From Echinostoma caproni (Eukaryota; Platyhelminthes; Trematoda; Plagiorchiida; Echinostomatidae), in the NCBI GenBank assembly GCA_900618425.1, contig UZAN01048800.1, positions 5,449 to 23,394 on the forward strand: a stretch of 17,946 nt of DNA. Direction: 5' to 3'. Under the pieces are notes generated by a model that worked only from the letters and a program-made list of their open reading frames with translations, was not told the DNA's origin and did not search any database. Shown here piece after piece: positions 1-13,050 of the stretch (position 1 is its first letter; each line of letters begins with the position of its first letter). Position numbers and translations under genes: made by a program.

Positions 1-3000
1 CTGGGTGCCCACACAATGAGCATACCATCGAAGGATTTCTGGAGGCTCGATTGGTCGTGGCCATATTCAGTCCTGTGCCACCTGACCTGACATAACCTGA
101 ATTTTTGTGGCAATTTGTTTAAGCCGGTCATGTTTAATTGACAGTCGATTAAACCATTAAGTGGCTTTCCAAATAAAATTTTTGCGTAATTATATTTTGA
201 GTACTATTATTTTAACTTTATATGTTCCAGTTAGAGCAAAAAACTCATAAAATTATTTTCTTCCGAATCATATCGAATTTTTTCGTCCATCTGTTAAATC
301 CATGTTATTGTGTGTCGCTGTCGACTAAAGAAATTACTTTAGTTAACTCAGTGTCTAAGTTCTCTGCAACGTTTACCAAATATATGAAAAACCTGTCAAT
401 GGGATCCGTCTTGAATCGTAACCATTATGAATATGTACAGAATTAATCAAATAAATGTGTTATCTCCTGTTTTTAATAATACAATTACTTACTTTCATTA
501 AGTAGTTGTTTAATATTTCACAGACCGACCTGTACTAGGATAATTTACTCAATTACTTGAAACGTGCTTCTCTGTTAATATTTTGTCCTTTAAACGTGCT
601 TCAATAATTAAAAATATTAATTTGTTTCAGAATATTTTTGATCGAAGAAGCTTCTTCTAGAAAACGAAGCATGCTAACCATGGCTAGCATTATTGCATTA
701 TTGCACTAATACAATGTTGAATGAGTTTACAGTTTAATGTCTATAATTCGTTTAATTGTTCCCTACTAGCATATGCCACCCTAGCAACACGATTGTCACC
801 GTTGCGTATTCGCTAAAGGGTTTACCCTCTTGAACAAGCTCGGTGTCTGTTGGAGTAAATAAAAAAGGGATAGACGTTCTTTCATTGTCAACTTGTAGCG
901 ATTAAAGTACTTAACCTCCTAATTAAGTTTACTAATAATAATGCGCTTTGGCCTATCTTGTTTTCGTAAAGCTACTTCGCAGTCAATACAAACGTTACCA
1001 AATGTTCAGTTCATTTATTTTTACCTGTACTTACAAGGAAGCAGTCCTTGATGTTACCATTGTGCCTACTACGACGGTCACTTTAACGCATAAACAATCT
1101 GTCTGAACAAAAAAGTGGCCTTTATGACGTGGTGCACTAATCCCCTACCAGTTAATACCCACTGCTCTTTTGTTTCTGCAGTAAAGCATTATGAAATTCA
1201 TGAATGAATATTCTATCAAAACTCATTCAAATATCCAGCAGTAAGTAAAATACAATATTTTTGCAAAACATTTCGATTTTAATTATATAGCTGCTTAGAT
1301 CATAATGCATGAAACTTCACTAAGTGCTGAGGGAATACCCACGAGTCTTCCCTCAGAACTTGGTGCAGTGCATAGTGGCAGCCAATCTAGTACCCGGAAT
1401 TCTCGGAAGGATATAGTCATCCTGTAGGCATCAGCTTTACTCTGGAAGAAAAAGGAGAAATAATTACTTATCTTAAAATTTGTCAGTGGATTAATACCCA
1501 ATTGTTATGAAAGTGAACGTGCCTTTACGTTCCAAACTGTGTCACACACTATTTTATTACCTCAGCCTGTCTGCACGTGTAGATGTCTCCAGTAGTACTA
1601 CTGGATATTGTAGTAATTTCGTCTACTGCTTGTCAGGTAAGCACACACTTCCTTTCGATGCTGTAGATGACTCTAAGAAAAATATTTCCGCAGCAACTTA
1701 CTATGTTTTTGGAATCCTTTCTCAAGGGAAAATTCACTCCCCATCATTCAATGATCTACGCAGTTGCGCTATAAACTAAACATCGGCGCCTTAGACGCCC
1801 AAGACTAGATAATTTCATCTAAAACAGCCGAAATCCTGAAAGCTGATCAGATCTTTTCGTCCTAGTTACTACTCTATACATTATAACTTAATTTAATCGT
1901 ATAATCCCTCTAAGAATGACCAACTAATATACCCTAAGTTCCTTTGTGTAATATTGTGAATGAAATTTACCTTCAGACAAGTTTCATTACGAAAAATATC
2001 ATGCATTTATAGTTGTCTATGGTTGTAAGCACAAACTATAATGGAATAAAAGTAACGGCAGATTAGAAGAAACATATAAAATTGAAAAAAGTTTGAATGA
2101 ATTGGTCTCTTTTGAGGGATCTGTTTGCATTCTTCAAATTCCATCTGTACAATAAAACACTGAAATCAGGTCTTAATATTTTATTCCTTTTCAGAATAAC
2201 TAACCCGGAAATCTACGATAAAATAGTAAACATTATTCATGGACGTCTCATTGGTGAAAGATGCAAATAAATTTTGACGACTTTATTATCTGCTCCTCGC
2301 ATTATGTATGAAACAATAATATGAAGAGCTATTGTCCGAACAATGTGTGTATTCAAAAGCGAAAATGATAAATGGTCATCGATAATAAATAGGGACAAAT
2401 GGTGCATCGTAAGATCAATCGAAAGATAATGATAACTTATTACTCATGGAACCCAAAACACGATATTACCTTATCATTGAGGTTGTGTTAGGAAATATAC
2501 GTGCAAAATAACCTCCTATGGACATCGTACGCTTTTTTCAGCAAATAAGCAGTTGAAATTAAGTAACTTATTCCACCGTTGATTTTAGATTTTGATGAGA
2601 TCATTGACGGGTGTTCTCTTTTTCCTCAATAACTGAGGAGTCTTGAGAATCCTAACTACTATCTTGTACTGCATTGTGTTGTATTTCATTGTATTAAAGC
2701 TTAAGCGAGTTATATAGAAACTTTCAGTAAAAATGGACCACCGTTACAATTCTGGTAAAAACGGAAGTGAAAACACCGGGCATAAAACTTTGAAAAATAT
2801 GAGTTAATTACTAAGTGCATTAGAAAGCTAAGAACACACAATTTCCTTGTCGGTCAGTATGCGGGCAATTTGAAATCAGCCTTCAGCAAACCAGGGAAAA
2901 TTACAGGGGAGTAGTAAAGAAGTATGGGAAGCAAACATTGTTGAGCAAAAGCGCCTATCACCTACAAATGAGAGGAGAAAGAGCGCAGTTTTCTTATCTT

Positions 3001-3100
3001 AAAAGAGAGAACTTTCAACTTTCTAACAACAGTTTGGATATGTAAGGACCAGCGAAGGTTAATTTTAAGTGTGAAACCTAAGTGATTTACATAACTAACC
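1..3100. other. AT-rich non-coding stretch, no gene recognised
   Basis: No open frame here resembles a known protein, and none is flanked by convincing splice sites. The first ~95 bases are clearly richer in GC than what follows and could be the edge of a repeat that starts outside the window. Small perfect palindromes occur at 644-657 and 1588-1605. The 90-codon open frame at 1507-1779 has no domain, compositional bias or signal that I recognise. The stretch is best read as intergenic or intronic DNA of the trematode host. Confidence 0.6.
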
Positions 3101-3119
3101 CTAATTATCAGGAAACGGT

Positions 3120-3640
3120 TAGGAGTAAAAATACATTCAAGGCGTTTTTCGGGACTAAGATTACCACCGTATTAAATGATTTACAAAACGAGGTGGGATA
3201 AGCTTGTGTTCTGATTGGTTAGGTACGGAAATAGAAATGGCGATATCATCAGCATATTTAAAATTTCGTAAAGAGGAAGTAATGAGTAATTCACTGATAT
3301 AAGTCGCAAAAAAGATAGGGTGATAGGAAAACACCTTGAATGATGCGGTTGACTGTCTTCTTCCCAATTTATCATACTGATAACTTTGAGGAAAGTAATC
3401 AGCAAGCCATTGAAGAAGATAATTGGGACAACCAAACGATTGGAGCTTGTCTGGTAAAAGAGAAAGAGGCAACGAGTCAAAAGCGGAGGAATAGTCAGGA
3501 ACTGCGTAGTGCACATGTTTGGCCTCATTGTTGAGGGACTTACAGATGAAATGAACTAGAGAAGAAACGGCGTCCAATGCAGAGTGAGTGGTAAGGAATA
3601 ACTGAAGGTATCTCAAATGGCTCTTAATTTTTAAAAGCTT
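3120..3640 (-). pseudogene. Decayed non-LTR retrotransposon reverse transcriptase fragment
   Basis: This is part of a LINE RT domain, the enzyme that copies element RNA into DNA at a nicked target. The longest frame runs from 3616 to 3161 (151 codons). Its residues 11-16 read HSALDA, matching the HSTLDAV-type segment common in non-LTR RTs. Residues 41-47 read DYSSAFD (motif A, with a catalytic Asp). Residues 62-70 (GCPNYLLQW) fit the helix after motif A, and residues 121-124 are the catalytic YADD box at 3245-3256. Motif B is not in this frame: a QGVFLSP reading lies at 3318-3338 in another frame, so the gene has suffered compensating frameshifts. There is no credible upstream endonuclease, and the similarity fades below about 3160. 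It is a dead, truncated copy. The LINE clade is not assigned with confidence. Confidence 0.85.
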
Positions 3641-4744
3641 TTTCTCAGGTCTCCCGGGAATCGCAGCATTTATAACGAACAGAGCCTCTGATTTTGTGAT
3701 TTTCTGTCTCGCTCACCTTCTTCCATTCCGGTAAACAACCGCTTAACCGTTTCTAAACAAGCGGCATCCTTCTTGACCTGTGATGTTCAAAATTCTACAC
3801 TGTACTCCAAATGCAGTCTAACTATTGCCCTGTACAAGACAGTCAGCTATCTAAACCATTATCCCTGGGTTCACGTGCTAGTACTGTGCACTGGTCAGCC
3901 AAATTTAATGTGCACAACTTTTATTAAGTTCATAACTTGCTTCGCGGGTCCTATGAATAATTAGTGAGCACCTTAGGACTGCCTCTGCTGATAAGAAGTT
4001 TTCCCCGCTATCGTGAAAATAAGTATCAGTAAAGGGACTACTAGTGTTTTCACTCAACATAGTGAGCCTTCTTAAAAGAAGAGCATTAGGGACACTTTAT
4101 GTGAAAAGCGCTGCATTTCTAGGTGTCATTCCAGTTAAGCGAAACTAATACACAGCATCGCCAGAATGCATTTACTGATGATTTTACCACCACAGGAGAT
4201 AAAACATGCAAACTCTAAAATAAGTAAGTAAATAAAATAAGTGTTCTAAGGCATCATTGTGTATAACAGTTATGGAATAAAGCTAAGTTCTAACAGGCGA
4301 TCTCAGTGTTTTCAGTTCTTCCTCCAGCAAGTATAAGGCAAGTGAGTTGCTTATCGGAAGATAAAGCTGACGTAAACTAACAAGATCTTGAGATATCATA
4401 TTCACTCCTGAATTTAGTAGGATAACCATGTGGGATAGTTTATCTTTATTGGTTTTCTGAGTTCGGCGAGTGCATTTCTTGTGACATTCATTTGACTACA
4501 AACAACTGTATACAATTTAAAAGATTTAATATTATGCACTTTAGTGTCCGATTTGACCAGGAAAACAAGAAATTAATGTTTAATATATCGGTTCATGTTT
4601 CTTTGTTCATGCAAGCATATCCAGATTCAAGTTCTGTTTTACGAGTATGTCTAATCAGAATGTTAGTTTTCGATACTTTGCAGACAGTCTCGTCTGAGTC
4701 CCATTTGAGTCTTTTATGAGTAACATAAGAGTCTCAACACATCT

Positions 4745-4990
4745 GAAACGGGATTTCAGGGAGCTCGAGAAGCCCCGGTGGGACCCGGATGGAACTGGGG
4801 TAGAATCTTCGACAGTCCCAATGTACTAAGAGGGTTTAAGAACATGCAAGTAAACTTAGAGTTTGATGGTAGTCAGCTTGGCTGTCGTCCGGTTCAATAT
4901 CACACAAAATCTAGCGGGGCCTTAAGTGATTCACCAATCCAAGTAGTAGGGCTTAGGTTACCGATTTCTATCATTGAGCAGTAGGTGCTT
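4745..4990. repeat. GC-richer patch, possible dispersed repeat copy
   Basis: About 245 bases are visibly richer in G and C than the DNA on both sides, with fairly sharp edges (around GGGAGCTCGAGAAGCCCC on the left and TGAGCAGTAGGTGCTTG on the right). One frame stays open from 4778 to 4984 but matches no family I recognise. Abrupt composition edges inside AT-rich flatworm DNA often mark inserted repeats. I see no terminal repeats, no target-site duplication and no second copy in this window, so the repeat call is an inference. Confidence 0.25.
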
Positions 4991-5468
4991 GTGAATATGG
5001 TTTTTGCCCCATTTTCTGTTGACACTATGGTATGTAATAAAAATGTACAATAGATCCTGACAATGCACTAAAATATTTGGAACTTGGGTTCTAGTAGATG
5101 AGATTTAGCATGAAAATAATGGAAGATTACTCAGCTTTTTCAATAATTTTGCACTTTTGTAGGTGATCATCTTTGTATTATTGTTTATATTTTGTGCAAA
5201 AATAGGAATCCTGTGCCTGTTTTAAATTATTTTAACAGGTATTATATGAAACATACGAAATGTCAAAATGGTAACAACACATCTAAATGCAGTTCTATGC
5301 AAATTTCTATCAAACAATCAACAACATATTGCCTATGTGGGGCTCCATTTCTGAAATGATAGCATTTAGTTAAACGCAGTGTGACTTTGTTTAACACACA
5401 CTGGTTGAATTACAACAATACCAAAGGTACTGCAAAAGTTGTGAATATTTCCGATACAAAAATACATG

Positions 5469-5480
5469 TTAGGGTTAGGG
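5469..5480 (+). repeat. Two telomere-type TTAGGG units
   Basis: Two perfect TTAGGG hexamers stand in tandem. TTAGGG is the telomeric unit of schistosomes and most animals. Two units are too few to exclude chance, so this is only a weak trace of an interstitial telomeric insertion. Confidence 0.3.
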
Positions 5481-7479
5481 TATGAGCTCAGAAGCACATT
5501 AGATATGAATACCAAAAATAGCTTCATTTTGATAAACACAACTTCTCAAGAGACTGAAAGGAAAAAAACTAACTAAGAGGTAACTAATAGAAATGATACA
5601 TTTGCTTCTACTAGTTTCTTTCTGTCTTCCTTTGATAACGAATTATGTGTAAATGTTCTGACCTAATATTTGCCACTTGTTAAATAAATAATGAGGTAGC
5701 ACTTAATTGAAGACTTGATTTTAACTTTGCAGTTTCGGCTTTTTCCGCGTTGTTCTAGTGAACGAGTCATTGTTGTTTACGAGAATCACTTCTTTAGTTT
5801 TCATATCAACGGTTTCATTGGAGGAACACTGCGACGGGAGAAAACACAGTTATTGCTGTTTAACAGGGTTGATAAAAAAGTTCGATATTGGTAAACGGAA
5901 TAAGGAATGCTTTTAAACAGACAAGATGAAAGAACTAATTCTTCCTTTTTTAAAGCCAATTATATACAAGGGCTTAAACAGGATCTCTTATTTAGGTTCA
6001 TGTTTCATATATTGGCATAGTGCCTTAATTTTATGATGCACTTTATCGAAATAAAACAAAATAAAGAATTTGTAATGGAGGGGCATCTAAAATGTACCAG
6101 GCATCACCATAGTTTCTTCGAAAACATTAAGTCGCCATATATATATCAACGTATATTTATACATTATTGAATTAGAATAGTTATTTACTGACAACAAAGA
6201 ATGAAGATTGCGTTTTATAGCTCCCAAGTGTGTAAAAACCTTTGGTTGAGTTTTAGCAGAAAGCAACTGACGAAACAACGCATTGCTAGTATAGAAACCC
6301 ATTGAAGTAGAAATTGTTATCATTGTATTCATTACAACAGCTATGATATGTTGAAAATTAAATTAGAAAATAAAAGGCTATTCCAGCTACTATGAAAGCA
6401 ACGAATTGTCTGCTAGTACTCAACAACAAATAACTGTTAGAATGGAAAAGTCATGGTAACAACTTTTATGCATGGAGGAAAGCAAACGAGTACTAAGTTG
6501 CAGAATGATTGAAGAGCTAACGGTTAACTTATGGAGAAAATCATCAACAAATTTTATTAGTGGAGTAAACGAATATATAATAATTCTTAATTACTTTGGT
6601 TAACAGTGCTGTGAATTTTCGAGCGTGTGGAGTAAGCCGCATTTACGTTTATTGCAACGCCATCAGTAAATAAATAACCAACACTTTTTCTTTATTGAAA
6701 ACTTATGAATACAGCTGTAATTTTCTTTTGTTTTCAAGATTAAAAAATTAACTTTTTTATGAATTTATTAACTCAAACTGAATGCACTGGCAAGAAATAC
6801 TTTGTTTCTGTTTCAAACGGCACCCATTTTTAAATAAAATTTTGAAAAGATTGAAAATAATAAGTGAAACTGTTTGAATGGACAATTTCAAACATTATTG
6901 ATTTAGACGATGATCGTGCCACTGTCCGCTAATTTTCCATAACTGCACCGTAGACACTTGAGAAATAGAAACTATTTTACTTCTTTCAAAAGATGCCTTA
7001 TATAGGGGATAAAAGTCTATTTTTCCTTCTCCATAAGTGACACTACCCCCTCTAACTAAATGGTATGGAGTATTGGCTATACTTTTGATAGGCGAATAAC
7101 CAAAGTTTGTTTAAGTTGATTTTATAACAGAAGTGTGGTGAATGTGATTTCAGAGACTACCCTAGTAACAAATGAGAGTAACTTAGTATGATGACATTTC
7201 AGGCGGTGAGATAAGATAACTTATACAATAGTGAAAATAAATTTATTGCTTACGGGTTCCTCGGTTAAGTTTTCAGCTGTTTTATAACGTCTGAGTCTTT
7301 GTATAGTTGGGTTTGGGATGCATGTATTCTACTTCAAAAGGAAAACGCTCATGCAAGGTTAAATTTTTATTCCTTTTCACAGTTTTTATTTTTCGCATAA
7401 CAAAGAGAAAGAACAGATGTTTGACGAAAGCAACTTCGACTGATGTCGATGTTCATAAAGAGGCTTATTTTTCCCAACT

Positions 7480-7580
7480 CACTAAATTTACGGTATCTGT
7501 TTTATATCATCGAAGGACTTTAGAGGTCAAAATATATGTTGCAACAGTCTGCGTAGTCCTGTTGCATGGTGCAAAGTAAT
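7480..7580 (+). pseudogene. Possible remnant of an RTE-type LINE C-terminus
   Basis: The last part of the open frame that ends at 7579 reads IYVATVCVVLLHGAK. This resembles the segment downstream of the RT palm in RTE-like LINEs of schistosomes, typically of the form VY-ATVR-VLLYG-ETW. Past the stop, another frame shows scattered residues (SEI, then WIG-type spacing) that could be the rest of the same region, but the match is poor. No YADD box or other RT motif is visible upstream. If real, this is a short and heavily mutated relic. A chance match over about 15 residues cannot be excluded. Confidence 0.3.
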
Positions 7581-7599
7581 GGGTACAGGAGATTCGTAT

Positions 7600-10500
7600 C
7601 GATAAAGGCCGTTTGTTGATAGCGAAATTGCATTGTTATTGAAATTTACATGAATTGGTCGGCACCATTTAATAAGCGATGCTCAGATCAAACCTCGTTT
7701 TGACCAATTGCGCGTAACGCTACCGCAATCGATTGTGAATGAGTCAAGTTACACGCATAAACTTTCGCTGATGATAAAAATTTGCTTAAATCTGCACACT
7801 TAGGAGGAAGTCAAGATTTGTCAGACCATTATCTATCGTAAATGCAAAAATACCTTGACCAGTGGACCTTGTAATAACGATCGTGTTTACTTTCATGCTT
7901 GAAGTTTTCTGGATAAGAAAATATAATTGGGTGTTTGAGGTTGTACATGTGGTTACAAGATTTTGGAAAATTGTCCAGATGTCACTAGTCAAGCTCTTGT
8001 TGTTATTTATTTTGTTTCTTCAGACTGTTGGCTAAAATACCTCGAATGAAAACGAAAGAGCGGATATTAGGAGTAAGGACTTGACGAATTAAAATAAATA
8101 CAATGTAAGAAAAAAGAAAGTTCAGACTAATTTGTTAACTCACGCATTTCTATTCCAACCAATTTGAAACAGAGATGAAAGTTCAAATAAAAGGAGACTA
8201 GCGGTTTTTCAAGTTGTTTTACTATCTTTTTACAACCGCGCTGTGCTGGGTGACTATTGGTTTTGAAAATGAAAGAAAACGTGCCGAACCACAGACAGTG
8301 TGCATTGCGTACCGATATCTACTTATATTTGTCGTAATCAGTACCAAGCTACGTTTGTACTAGCATTTTACTCTGTGAATTATTGAAAAACATCGGTTTG
8401 CTACTCTTTGTTTTCCCACAATGTGTATTGACGGTATATTCGGACAAAAATGGTTTTGTTACTTGCAAACACACTGCAGATCACCTTAATGCAGATGACA
8501 AAACGTGACATCTATTTCCCGCTTCATCAGCTTAGGTAGCCACTGAGTGTATTCCGTCAACTGTTGTAACGTTTCTATCACTAGGCGGTGACACATATAT
8601 CCTTTTGAAGCAATGCCAAGTTCATATTGAGAGCTTTTTTCTCATGTGGTCGCGCGTAGAAGGAAATCCTCCCACACAACCGGTGATGAGATGGAGAGAA
8701 GTTTGACTGAGAGAATGCTAAATGTGCACTGAAGAAAGGATAATTGGAACTATTTACTTAAAGCATTGAAACTAAAAATATCATTTTCAATTTAGCCCAC
8801 GCGAGGTTCCAAAAACCATTAAAATTCATTTCGTACTTTGTTGGATCCCGACAGAGCCACATTTACGCACTGTTGACGAACTCCGGCAAAGGGAAAACGA
8901 CCAACTTCTGACGCTTGTTAGTCATGAAAATCGATTTGGAACATCAACCTACTTCTTAGCTGCTTGGATTTATTTCGTTAACTGTTTTGATGGATCCCGG
9001 TTGTTGCCGATAAAATGATGATTATCTCTTTTAATGGTGGAAACCAATTGCGTTTCTCAGTTCTTTCACACATTTTCTCTACTGTCTTTTCGTAAACTTG
9101 ATCCCATAATGAGCAAAGGCAAAATGGACAGCTAATTTTTCTTTAAGGAAATTTCAAACAGAGAAAACATTAGAGGGCTCTGTAACCACTAGTTGGTACT
9201 ATGTGCTTCGTGTAGCCGACCACTATTGATCTGCTGTAGGCAAAGAAAATAACACCAGCCACACAAGGAAGTAATTGCAGGCATTTACCAACAGTAATCT
9301 GAAATATAAGGATTTTCGTTCACCAGATTAATGGTAGAAGAAATGAGTGTAGTTTTACGGCATTCTAACTTTAAATCTCACTGTTTAAATAATTTACTTA
9401 CAGCGTATTCTGTATACCGATAATAATCAAACTGAGGAAGTGCTAGCCATCCAGTTGGCCGCTTCCCCATTCCTGAGAGTTTTATCATTACGTGTTTAAT
9501 AGAAGGAAGTAAAAATGAGATGAAGATAAGACATCAGCAACTAGTTCGGAGATACACGGTTCTGGTAATTTTATTCGCAAAAAGGTATGAAGAACGCGGT
9601 TTCCGCACTTATTTCATCATGAATAAAATGGGGACTACTGCAGGATCAACAGCAACAATGATAACAATGAGAGTATCGTACATGTTATAGACTCGTTTTG
9701 CCATGGAACCGAAAATCTCCCTGACAATTTGTCAACATCGGGATAGCTCTCCTAATTGCTTTTCATCTTTGTGTAAGTGCTTTGTTGAGATTAACCAATC
9801 ACAAACTCGCATATACCACGCACTGGTGCAGTTACACCACACAGATCCGCGAATCAATGGATCCATCAAGCATCGTTTCTCACCTCGACCACTGAACGAT
9901 AACTTAAGGTTTGTCATTTACACTACCCTTCTAAACAATCAGCTTTCGACACACTGTTCTCTCCTTCACTCAATCACATTTACCTAGCATACTGTGCAAT
10001 CGATTTCAACCTATGAATGGGTTCCTCTGAGTCCCCTGTGGGCGCTATCTTAAATGTCAACCACCGGCTTAGCTTCACTAAAGTTCCATGTTTGTCCGTG
10101 GTTTGGAACTGGTTAATAGAGGAGTCAATGACCGGGGATAATCGAAGGGTTTTCTCACTGACATATCATGTACAATGAACGTGATTTTCGATACTCCAAT
10201 CTTTGGATTACCTCTGGAGTCTCAAAAAGGTGCACTTTAAACACACGGTGCGATACGGAAACGGCTTCGAATTAGGACTCCTCACGATGGATGGACGAAA
10301 TGTATGCCGGATGGGCTTGATGTATAAATGAGAATAACCCAGGAGTACACCAGTAAATCAAACAGTATCTTTGTGAAATTTTTTGAATTTTCAAAATCAA
10401 TTAACTTCCAGCCTTCGAATTTTCACAACCAAGCTCACTGGGTATTTCCTAAATTGATTTCTGCCTGTTTTCTAAAATCTTGAGATAACTTGAAGACATT

Positions 10501-11400
10501 ATTGCTACTCATTCCTGTAGTCCAACCCTGACGGACGCAATGTATAAAACTGTGGTAATTCGATCAAACCGAGTAGATTAGTTGATCCTTGTTCATACTC
10601 TAGTAACTCGTATCTAGTCCCATTAGTATGAAGATCACAATTATAAAGCTAGGGATATGTGCCGTCTCACTCAAAGACAAACACTGACTATCATGATGAA
10701 GTGGCTAGTAAGAGCATCCTGTTCCTTTGTGAGAGATGAATCACTTATCCATTGAATCACATACCCTTGCAGATTGACCGTAGGCGAGCAATGGTGCGCC
10801 CACAGAATGTTGCTACACCGGTCACGTGCTAGACACGGAAACAATCGAGGTCGTAAATGAGATAGTCATTCACTCAGACTTTAATCTACATTGAATTCAT
10901 TAGGAAAACAATCAATTTTTCCACTGACGCCTCGAATGGTTCTAATGCCAGCAGCGTCACCTGGAAGTTCTCGGTTCCCTTACGGGTTTTGTGAAATTGT
11001 AGAATAATAGAACTAATTGGAAGATGGTTTTTGTTCAGTGACTCCTGTTGCAACACAAGTAGAATGCCATGCTGGTATGCATATACCAGACAACTGAGTC
11101 AATCGGGTAACCTGAGAGAGTAAATGCACTAAGCTTTCTTCCAGGATTCGGATGTCCAATTAAGGTCCATGATCTGCATTCTGGAAGCTATTGAGTATAA
11201 ACGAAGCATCAGTTGTCTTTTTAGCAGCCTAATATAGGTGAGAAATGACCATACTGGATCAATAGCAAGGAAGAACTGATTAATTTGCAAACGCAATCTA
11301 GAAAGAACATTTTTGTTTTTATCACTGGATGTGCCTGATGATTTGATTTGTCTGACACAACAACAATGATCATTTTATAATGTGAACAAATTGATCAACT
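7600..11400. other. Non-coding stretch upstream of the liprin exon
   Basis: No coding exon is recognised over nearly 4 kb. The overlapping open frames at 9703-9987 (plus) and 9732-9917 (minus) resemble no family I know. I looked for the usual start of liprin-alpha proteins (Met-rich, MPTI-type) and did not find it here. The stretch from about 10000 to 11100 is somewhat richer in GC and in mixed-complexity sequence, so it may hold old repeats, but I can define no boundaries. It is probably intron or 5' flank of the liprin-alpha gene. Confidence 0.5.
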
Positions 11401-11432
11401 GTATTTTATGTGGAATTAATTTACTGTTTCAG

Positions 11433-11494
11433 AGAAGCGGAGATGGATCCGATTCAACTTATCTTTGTACTCCTAATGGGTCACCGAGGAACGC
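11433..11494 (+). other. Weak candidate exon upstream of the liprin exon
   Basis: A pyrimidine-rich tract ending in CAG at 11432 is followed by an open reading that gives RSGDGSDSTYLCTPNGSPRN, with a possible donor (GTGAAA) at 11495. The Ser/Asp/Gly-rich composition is like the low-complexity N-terminus of liprin-alpha proteins. However, the phase this reading would need does not join the phase-0 start of the exon at 11785, and the phase that would fit meets a stop codon. As a coding liprin exon this is therefore doubtful. It could belong to another transcript form or be chance. Confidence 0.15.
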
Positions 11495-11784
11495 GTGAAA
11501 TCTGAGATCAATCTATCCCAAACGCACACGTCTAGTGATCATTCTGTCGAGTGATCCAGCATGATTTGTGATATGTTACCAACTATCACAGAGGACGTGG
11601 GATCACATGTAAGTTGCGGTTCAAATCTGTTCCCACTATGAATCGGTAAGGAAACAACAAGGCGATTAAACGGCCCCTGATACTAATGGTCCTAAATGAG
11701 CAGGTTTTTGAAGTTACTTATTTTTGTCCGAAACTTGCTTGTACAGCCATGGTAACTAATGTAAGTTCTTTGCAATCTGTACAG

Positions 11785-11982
11785 GGAGATCGAGACTCCA
11801 CGGCCAGCAATGAAGGTGCGAACGTGGAGGATATGCTTCTCAGCATGCTGGATGAGCGTGATCGATTAATGGAAGGTTTGCGGGAAGCACAAGAGCAGTT
11901 GAGTTTGACACGAGCACGTCTGACCGAAACAGAACGGGAACGCGATAAACTGCAAAATCAGCTTGCTTCCGCTATGCCACCG
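11785..11982 (+). CDS. PPFIA: Liprin-alpha, N-terminal coiled-coil exon (partial gene)
   Basis: Liprin-alpha (PPFIA in vertebrates, syd-2 in nematodes) is a cytoplasmic scaffold that organises presynaptic active zones and cell adhesions by binding RIM/ELKS, LAR-type phosphatases and kinesin-3. This exon encodes 66 residues in one phase-0 frame, between an acceptor (CTGTACAG at 11784) and a strong donor (GTAAGT at 11983). Residues 1-18 are a variable Ser/Asp/Glu-rich lead. Residues 20-29 read SMLDERDRLM, nearly the same as the conserved VNMLDERDRLL-type block of animal liprins. The rest (GLREAQEQL, ERDKLQNQL) is charged heptad sequence that starts the long N-terminal coiled coil, ending in SAMPP where other liprins have SALPQ or NLPQ. 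Only this segment is present. The following EFA-LTKEL-type exon is not found downstream, so the next intron exceeds 5.9 kb. The frame stays open upstream to about 11650 with ATGs at 11686 and 11749, so an alternative first exon cannot be ruled out. Confidence 0.9.
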
Positions 11983-13050
11983 GTAAGTTTATTATTAAAC
12001 ATTCCACGGGCTTGAAGTTTGCAGCTGACTGGCGCAAAAAGTTTTGATTGGAATTTTTAAGCTCACCATGAAGACTAGATCTTCCTTGAATTGTATAGTG
12101 AAATAAAGCTAGACAAACAAGATATGTATGACTCTCAGTGTGTTTGTGTGCGTGCGTGATTTCGGTGCCACATCTTGGTTTATTGTGTAGCACATTCATG
12201 TACGGCTAAGAAGATGCTGTATTGTATTTACTATTACCAGTAATAATTTTTGGAAATAAGCAGCACCGAGCCTCCATCAAGGTACTCAGTAAAGAAATTC
12301 TGGAAATACATGATTATAGAGGAAGATAGCTCAATTATGTGGAGCATTGATGCGCAACTTGAGCAGACTAGACCTTCCACATGACTAAGTCGGTAGATCT
12401 CATTTTTTCTTCGTTGTTTTAGATTTCATTCCGGTTAGGTTGTTGATCTACTTGATTGGTGATTCAGTGATGCTATTTTTTCAGAAAAACAGGATTTTGC
12501 TTATTTTAACCATTGAATACGTTTGGTGTTACTAGAAAATTGACAGAAAATGCGAAGCGGGAGGGAGCAACGCTTCAAACTTTCCAGAAGATTTTTGTCT
12601 ATTCAATGAATCAGCCATAGAAAATCACAGGCGGCGTATTTTATTAAGACCTTCAACGAAGAACTTCTATAGACCTGAAAAATACCGTCTTGAGAGTTTG
12701 AATTGCTCTCTTCAAAATTCAGTGATTTCTGTATGCCGTTTTTCTGCATGACCTTTTCTATTTTACCATTGTGATTACTGGCGTGTGTGGTGCTCGAGCG
12801 TCGTTCCGTTGTTAAAATGAGCGAACAATATTTTATTTTCAGTATCATTGGCTCATTCGTGGGGAAGCTCGGTGCCGTCAAGAGGGAATGCAAAAAGCTG
12901 AGAGTGATCCTATTCCAGAAGAGTTGATTACATGCTAAAATTCAGGATGAAGTCTTTCGATTTGATGAGTTTGATATTTCCCAAGGTGATCAGAATAGTG
13001 GCATTTTTAAATAGAGGTAGCAAAATGGTCGCTTTGTTAACCAAAGTAGT
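11983..13050. other. Intron sequence after the liprin exon
   Basis: This starts with the consensus donor GTAAGT and contains no recognisable coding sequence. A short GT/GC-rich run lies around 12138-12160. A small inverted repeat (GAAGCG ... CGCTTC) lies near 12553-12575. The minus-strand open frame at 12603-12893 has no family resemblance. By position this is liprin-alpha intron DNA. Confidence 0.6.

Larger units (their letters stand above)
3641..7300. other. Non-coding stretch, no gene recognised
   Basis: AT-rich DNA without a recognisable coding exon. The short open frames at 3773-3964, 4492-4719 and 6087-6332 (minus) show no domain or motif I can identify and look like chance. Two local exceptions to the uniform AT-rich background are a GC-richer patch at about 4745-4990 and two consecutive telomere-type hexamers at 5469-5480. 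The stretch is probably intergenic or intronic. Confidence 0.6.
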